In this document: positions 23,576-26,897 of the stretch, in pieces
How the letters are laid out: each line of letters opens with the position of its first letter
Position numbering within the stretch: position 1 is the first letter of the stretch
From: Bacillota bacterium
GTDB lineage: Bacteria > Bacillota_E > JAJZYS01 > JAJYTV01
Direction of reading: 5' to 3'
Length of the DNA: 26,897 nt
Assembly: GCA_021845645.1 (NCBI GenBank)
Contig: JAJZVM010000048.1
Coordinates: 1-26,897, forward strand
The notes under the pieces: generated by a model
What the model saw: the letters and a program-made list of their open reading frames with translations, nothing else
Told to the model about the DNA's origin: nothing
The model's database searches: none
Position numbers and translations under genes: made by a program

Positions 23576-24954
23576 CAGGAGGTGAGGTCCAGGCCCGCCG
23601 CAGTCCAGGCGACAATGCCGCCCTCCAGGCTGCGGGCAGCGATGCCGTTTCGGCTGAGCCGCTCCGCGGCCAGCTGCGAGCGCCGGCCGATCTCGCAGAA
23701 GACGACGACGGGCCGCGAGGCATCGAGCGCCCCGCCGCCGCCGATATCCTCGAGCGGCAGGCGCAGGGCGCCGGGTATCGTCGGCCGGTCCAGGGCCCCG
23801 GCAGGTCGGACGTCAAGCCACTGCACATCGGGGTCCGCCCTGAGGGCGAGGGCCTCGGGCACCGAGATGCCGAGCCCGTCACGGGTCTCCTGCGGCGCTC
23901 CTACGCCGCAGAACGCCTCGTAGTCGATCAAACCCGTCTGGCTCGGATGATCGCCGCAGACGGCGCAATGGGGGTCGCGCGCCAAGGCGAAACGGCGCTG
24001 CTCCCCCGTCAGCGCGTCAGAGACCAGCATGCGGCCGCCCAGACCCTCGCCCGCACCCGTGATCAGCTTGATGGCCTCCAAGGCCTGCATCGAACCCATC
24101 TGGCCACCCAGGGCGCCGATCACCCCTGCCTCGGCGCAGCCCGGCACGCTGCCCGGCGGCGGCGGCTCGGGAAACAGGCAACGGTAGCAGCCATGGCGCG
24201 GCAGGTACACGGCGAGGCGGCCCTCGAAGCGCAGGATCGAGGCGTCGACAAGTGGCCGCCCCAGGAGGACGGCTGCGTCGCTGACGAGGTAGCGCGTGGG
24301 AAAGTTGTCGGATCCGTTGACGATCACGTCGCAGCCCCCGAGCAGCTCGAGGGCGTTCCCGGCGTCGAGGAAGCGGGTCACGGCCGTGACCTCGATGTCG
24401 GGATTCAGCGCCTTCAGGGTGCGGGCGGCGCTTTCCGCCTTCGGACAACCCACGTCCTCGTCCCGGTGCACAGGCTGGCGCTGCAGATTCGAGCGCTCCA
24501 CGCGGTCGCCGTCGATGATCACGAGATGACCGACGCCCGCCGCGGCAAGGTAGATCGCGGCAGGTGCCCCGAGGCCACCGGCGCCGATCACGGCGACCCG
24601 CGCCGCGGCGAGCCTCGCCTGCCCTGCCGCGCCGATCTCCCCGAGGATCATCTGGCGCGCGTAGCGCTCGGCCTGACGCGGCGTCAGCGGCCCCAGGGAA
24701 TATGGCCCCAGGACGACCCGGTCGTCCGGACGCAGTACGGCTTTGAGTCCGCCGAGCAGCCGGGCGTCGACCTCGTTTACACGGACCTCGATCTCCGGTG
24801 CGAGCGCGCCGAACACCGTGAAGATGCGGCGGGCGAGCATCGGCGCCGCCTGCGCGGCCGCGGCCAGGAGTTCCCCGAGGGTGCCGCCCTCGACCGCAAG
24901 GCGCCGCCTCTGGTCCGCCAGGGCGACGAACCCGTCCTTGATCTCTATGTCCAT
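23575..24954 (-). CDS. MoaD-like / MoeB-ThiF E1 / rhodanese fusion protein
   Basis: A 459-aa three-domain protein. Residues 1-88 form a beta-grasp, MoaD/ThiS-like domain (GGTLGELLAAA, then IEVRVNEVDARLLGGL and LRPDDRVVLGPYSLGPL) that runs straight into the E1 without a free C-terminal GG. Residues 94-345 are the MoeB/ThiF adenylating domain: VIGAGGLGAP at 122-131, IDGDRVERSNLQRQ at 147-160, NGSDN at 213-217, a candidate thiol C273, and two zinc CxxC pairs (C256/C259, C330/C333). Residues 362-457 are a rhodanese domain with active-site C420 (CEIGRRS). It should adenylate and sulfurate a carrier. The ATG at 24954 has GGGGGG 8 nt upstream; the frame is open further upstream but lacks domain character. 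Confidence 0.92.
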   Translation of the reverse strand: MDIEIKDGFVALADQRRRLAVEGGTLGELLAAAAQAAPMLARRIFTVFGALAPEIEVRVNEVDARLLGGLKAVLRPDDRVVLGPYSLGPLTPRQAERYARQMILGEIGAAGQARLAAARVAVIGAGGLGAPAAIYLAAAGVGHLVIIDGDRVERSNLQRQPVHRDEDVGCPKAESAARTLKALNPDIEVTAVTRFLDAGNALELLGGCDVIVNGSDNFPTRYLVSDAAVLLGRPLVDASILRFEGRLAVYLPRHGCYRCLFPEPPPPGSVPGCAEAGVIGALGGQMGSMQALEAIKLITGAGEGLGGRMLVSDALTGEQRRFALARDPHCAVCGDHPSQTGLIDYEAFCGVGAPQETRDGLGISVPEALALRADPDVQWLDVRPAGALDRPTIPGALRLPLEDIGGGGALDASRPVVVFCEIGRRSQLAAERLSRNGIAARSLEGGIVAWTAAGLDLTS

Positions 24955-25060
24955 GCAGAGCGCCCCCCATGTTGCGACGCAGCCGTTCCTAGAAACGCAG
25001 ACATTCATAAACTGAAGTCCGCATTGCGCCGGCCGAACAGCGTTGCCGACGACTAGCGTG

Positions 25061-25079
25061 CCGGGGAATCGCACCCCGG
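25061..25079 (-). ncRNA. Terminal hairpin downstream of tnpB, possible omegaRNA 3' stem
   Basis: CCGGGG (25061-25066) and CCCCGG (25074-25079) form a 6-bp stem with a 7-nt loop, 18 nt beyond the tnpB stop. In TnpB systems the last scaffold hairpin abuts the right end of the element and the guide. On the minus strand it ends in GG, the dinucleotide at which IS607-type recombinases cross over. This could mark the element boundary. It also loosely resembles a tRNA T-arm, but no tRNA body is present. Confidence 0.35.
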
Positions 25080-25240
25080 AACCGCCGCAGACCATCTCAA
25101 GGCGGGCCTTGCCCGGCAGGGGCCTGGGTAGGTGCCACCGAGGATAGGGGTGTCCCCCTGCGACGGTTCCCCTCGGAGGGGCGCCGACCACGGGCCCTTT
25201 CGGCCCGCAGCCTCTGGGATAGGCGCCTCCAGTCGCTCCA
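25061..25240 (-). ncRNA. Candidate omegaRNA scaffold overlapping the tnpB 3' end
   Basis: A run of strong hairpins overlaps and follows the end of tnpB. They are CGGGCC/GGCCCG (25191-25207, 5-nt loop, GAAAG on the minus strand), CCCCT/AGGGG (25169-25181, 3-nt loop), AGGGG/CCCCT (25146-25159, 4-nt loop) and CCGGGG/CCCCGG (25061-25079). TnpB guide RNAs are known to be transcribed from the 3' end of the gene and the adjacent element end, so position and structure fit. The protein tail over this stretch is low in conserved character, which agrees with RNA-level constraint. Extent and expression are inferred. Confidence 0.4.
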
Positions 25241-26677
25241 GACGTGCTTCCCTCGATTCCTTTCAGGTAGAGGGAAGGCGGACCTGGACCGAAGGCGTTC
25301 CCCAAATCTCAGCCCCCGGCGCGCGATGGCCACCGCCGCAGCACTGTGCGAGGTAAGCCCGTAGCCGGAGGCAAACTTGACTTGGCCGATGACGCTCGTG
25401 AAGGCCGGGTTCACACCCGGCTCACCGTCGTGGTCTTCGTCGACGAGTTCGACGCCCTCCCGCGCTGCGCGAGAGCGGAGGAGTTCGTAGAACTTCGCGT
25501 AGGCGAACCCAGAGAGCATGCGCGCGTAGCGCGGCGACCTCTCGCGCAGAGCGGCCTTCTTCATGCGGAAGTCGAGCTCCTCGACCACGATCGCCTTTTG
25601 CGCCTGCTTGGCCCAAGCCACGATGTCGGCGACCACTTCCGCGAGCGTGGCCGTCACCTGGGCCTCGCTGCGCCTTTCGAGCTGGACAGGGAACGAGCGG
25701 CTGCCCAGCGGGTTGCCGAAGCGGTCGACTTCCGCCCCGTCGACGTGGGTCGGGTTGAGGTCGACGCCCAGGGCGCCAATCTCTGGCAGCGTGGTGATCT
25801 CGGCATCCGGCCGCTCCACCGTGGCCTGGACGTACCACTGCTCCTTCCCCCGCCTCTCCCGGCGCAGGAAGCGGTAGGTCACCGCCTCCCCGCGCAGCAG
25901 GGCGGCGTCGATCTCCGCCTGGCCGTAGCGGAAGGCGACTCCGGGGATCTTGACGTGGCTCCCGTACAGCGCCGCGAGTGCCGGCGGCACGCGCAGGCGC
26001 AGGCTGCCGTCCGGCATGCGGGTGCAGGTCTGGTTGCCGGCCGTCTCGTCCTTCGACCCGAGGCAGAGGAACTGCGAGGTGCGCGCGCGGCGATACTCCT
26101 GCCGCCACTCTGCAAGGGATGTGTAGTCGTTCTCCGCAAGGTGGAACTGGGCCCGAAAGAGCCGCTTGCCGCCGAAGCACAGGCGCACCCTGCCGGCCTT
26201 TCGATCGGCGTCTACCGCCGCGAGACGCAGGCGTAGGGTGGCCAAACGACGCTTCTTCTGGTGGATCCTGAAGCAAAGGCGGCGCTTTCTCTCAGCGGTT
26301 TCGGCGTCATGCACACCGCCCTTCGCCACGGCACTCTTCTTGACGGATTGCTTCCCAAGCTTCGCCAAGCCGCGCTCGGCCTTCTTCACAGCCTTCTCCG
26401 CAGCGGCGATGGCCCCCTTGATCTGGTCGATGCGCAGCTTCTGCGCTTCCTTGGCGGCTTCGACCTTGCCGCGCAGGTTGGCCGCTGCGGCGTTGAATTG
26501 CCGGGCAGTCAGCCCGAATTCTCTCAGGTACTCCTGCTTGCATTCCGTCACGGGACGCCCCCGCACGTACTGATCGACGTAGAGGGCATGCTCCGCCTGG
26601 GCGAACAGGCCAGCGATCGAGGAGAAAAGCGGGCTCAGTGCCTGATCAGGAACCTTCGCCTCGAAGGTCGCCATCAT
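25097..26677 (-). CDS. TnpB-like protein, atypical RuvC
   Basis: A 526-aa TnpB-family protein. An N-terminal helical and basic region is followed by the RuvC-like nuclease fold: RuvC-I GALGVDLNPTHVDG with D306, and RuvC-II KAIVVEELDF with E366/E367. The third motif reads GLTSHSAAAVAIARRGL, so the expected catalytic Asp of the DxxxAAxNI motif appears as H444. The usual CxxC...CxxC zinc finger before it is absent. NPAFTSVIGQVKF before motif III and RGKHVWSDWRRL after it are characteristic of a divergent TnpB-like group. Canonical TnpB is an RNA-guided nuclease. This one may be inactive or use different residues. The start is ATG at 26677 or 26674, with GGAGG 9 nt upstream. Confidence 0.85.
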   Translation of the reverse strand: MMATFEAKVPDQALSPLFSSIAGLFAQAEHALYVDQYVRGRPVTECKQEYLREFGLTARQFNAAAANLRGKVEAAKEAQKLRIDQIKGAIAAAEKAVKKAERGLAKLGKQSVKKSAVAKGGVHDAETAERKRRLCFRIHQKKRRLATLRLRLAAVDADRKAGRVRLCFGGKRLFRAQFHLAENDYTSLAEWRQEYRRARTSQFLCLGSKDETAGNQTCTRMPDGSLRLRVPPALAALYGSHVKIPGVAFRYGQAEIDAALLRGEAVTYRFLRRERRGKEQWYVQATVERPDAEITTLPEIGALGVDLNPTHVDGAEVDRFGNPLGSRSFPVQLERRSEAQVTATLAEVVADIVAWAKQAQKAIVVEELDFRMKKAALRERSPRYARMLSGFAYAKFYELLRSRAAREGVELVDEDHDGEPGVNPAFTSVIGQVKFASGYGLTSHSAAAVAIARRGLRFGERLRSRSAFPLPERNRGKHVWSDWRRLSQRLRAERARGRRPSEGNRRRGTPLSSVAPTQAPAGQGPP

Positions 26678-26897
26678 CGGCCACCGCCTCCTTCACCTTC
26701 GCGACCAACTCCTTTGCCCTGCGGTGGCTACGCAGGCCGTAGAGCTTCCCCGAAAAACTCGTGACGATCGCCAGGAGGTCCTCGACCAACTCCTCTTGCA
26801 GGGACTTGCGGTCCTCCACTCCATCCGCCAGATGGATCTGCACGCCGAACGCAGCGAAGTACTGCTTCAGATACCCGAACCCGAACCGGGTGAGCCG
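26646..26897 (-). CDS. IS607-family serine recombinase TnpA, C-terminal part
   Basis: 83 residues open to the window edge, beginning RLTRFGFGYLKQYFAAFGV, then EDRKSLQEELVEDLLAIVTSF and GKLYGLRSHRRAKELV. This is the C-terminal helix region of IS607 serine recombinases, whose family pattern is RLTRFGF, then a QEELVEDLxxIVTSFxxRLYGxR block. The catalytic Ser domain and DNA-binding N-terminus lie outside the window. The stop lies inside the start of tnpB. Confidence 0.88.
   Translation of the reverse strand, partial: RLTRFGFGYLKQYFAAFGVQIHLADGVEDRKSLQEELVEDLLAIVTSFSGKLYGLRSHRRAKELVAKVKEAVADDGDLRGEGS

Larger units (their letters stand above)
25061..26897 (-). mobile_element. IS607-type element (partial, runs off window)
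   Basis: The order tnpA (serine recombinase, C-terminal end only) then tnpB, overlapping by about 32 bp on the minus strand, defines an IS607-type element. The left end of the element (tnpA side) lies beyond 26897. The right end is placed tentatively at the hairpin at 25061-25079. It inserted just upstream of the E1 fusion gene and may have altered that gene's promoter. Confidence 0.7.

Noticed and set aside
25061..25079. tRNA gene, from the T-arm-like stem with a 7-nt loop
   Set aside because: No acceptor, D or anticodon arms can be placed around it. The hairpin is better explained as part of the tnpB-linked structured region.
1..26897. CRISPR arrays, rRNA genes or riboswitches
   Set aside because: No regularly spaced direct repeats, rRNA-like sequence or recognisable riboswitch core was seen anywhere in the window.

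Overview
The window is a high-G+C bacterial chromosome segment. Strong AGGAGG-type ribosome-binding sites, frequent GTG and TTG starts, a BltD-like polyamine acetyltransferase and the transporter repertoire suggest a high-G+C, Gram-positive-type lineage (Bacillota or similar). There is no rRNA or housekeeping marker, so this placement is weak. It falls into a mobile-element-rich left part (1 to about 9 kb, more A+T-rich, many gaps and remnants) and a denser right part (about 9.3-25 kb, more G+C-rich, compact operons). A second mobile element closes the right edge.

Left part. A complete IS4-family element of the Tn5/IS50 group (389-2657) has 19-bp terminal inverted repeats and a perfect 9-bp target duplication (GTCCCACTC). 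Besides its DDE transposase it carries a SAM-dependent methyltransferase passenger gene. It landed just upstream of a DUF1214-DUF1254 membrane-protein pair. Next come a small membrane-protein ORF, an IS3-family element (orfA/orfB in a -1 frame relation), a GNAT acetyltransferase, a decayed IS256-family transposase, a BltD-like GNAT acetyltransferase and a second methyltransferase that is a full-length homologue of the IS passenger.

Middle. An ABC-2 exporter pair (ATPase plus permease) lies downstream of a frame-broken acyltransferase-3 remnant, a ribbon-helix-helix (RHH) regulator and an SPFH/slipin membrane protein. The slipin promoter carries a TGATATCA palindrome, so the RHH protein probably autoregulates it. 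A second TGATATCA lies at 296-303, on the far side of the IS4 insertion. An MFS exporter on the minus strand follows, then a 650-bp gap with a short, convincingly protein-like ORF that lacks a normal start codon.

Right part. Plus-strand genes encode a xylose-isomerase-like TIM-barrel protein, a 14-TM DHA2-type MFS exporter, an NAD-dependent epimerase-like SDR, an MMPL/RND transporter, a PiT-type transporter overlapping its PhoU-like DUF47 partner, and a Dph6-type PP-loop ATPase. Convergent with these is a two-gene minus-strand operon: a fused ubiquitin-like/E1/rhodanese protein whose stop codon overlaps the start of a JAMM metalloprotease (TGATG). This looks like a bacterial sulfur-carrier or ubiquitin-like system in which the carrier domain is locked inside the E1.

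Right edge. An IS607-type element runs off the window: the C-terminal end of its serine recombinase TnpA and a TnpB-like protein. The TnpB lacks the zinc finger and the usual third RuvC aspartate, yet the 3' end of its gene overlaps a run of strong hairpins resembling an omegaRNA scaffold.
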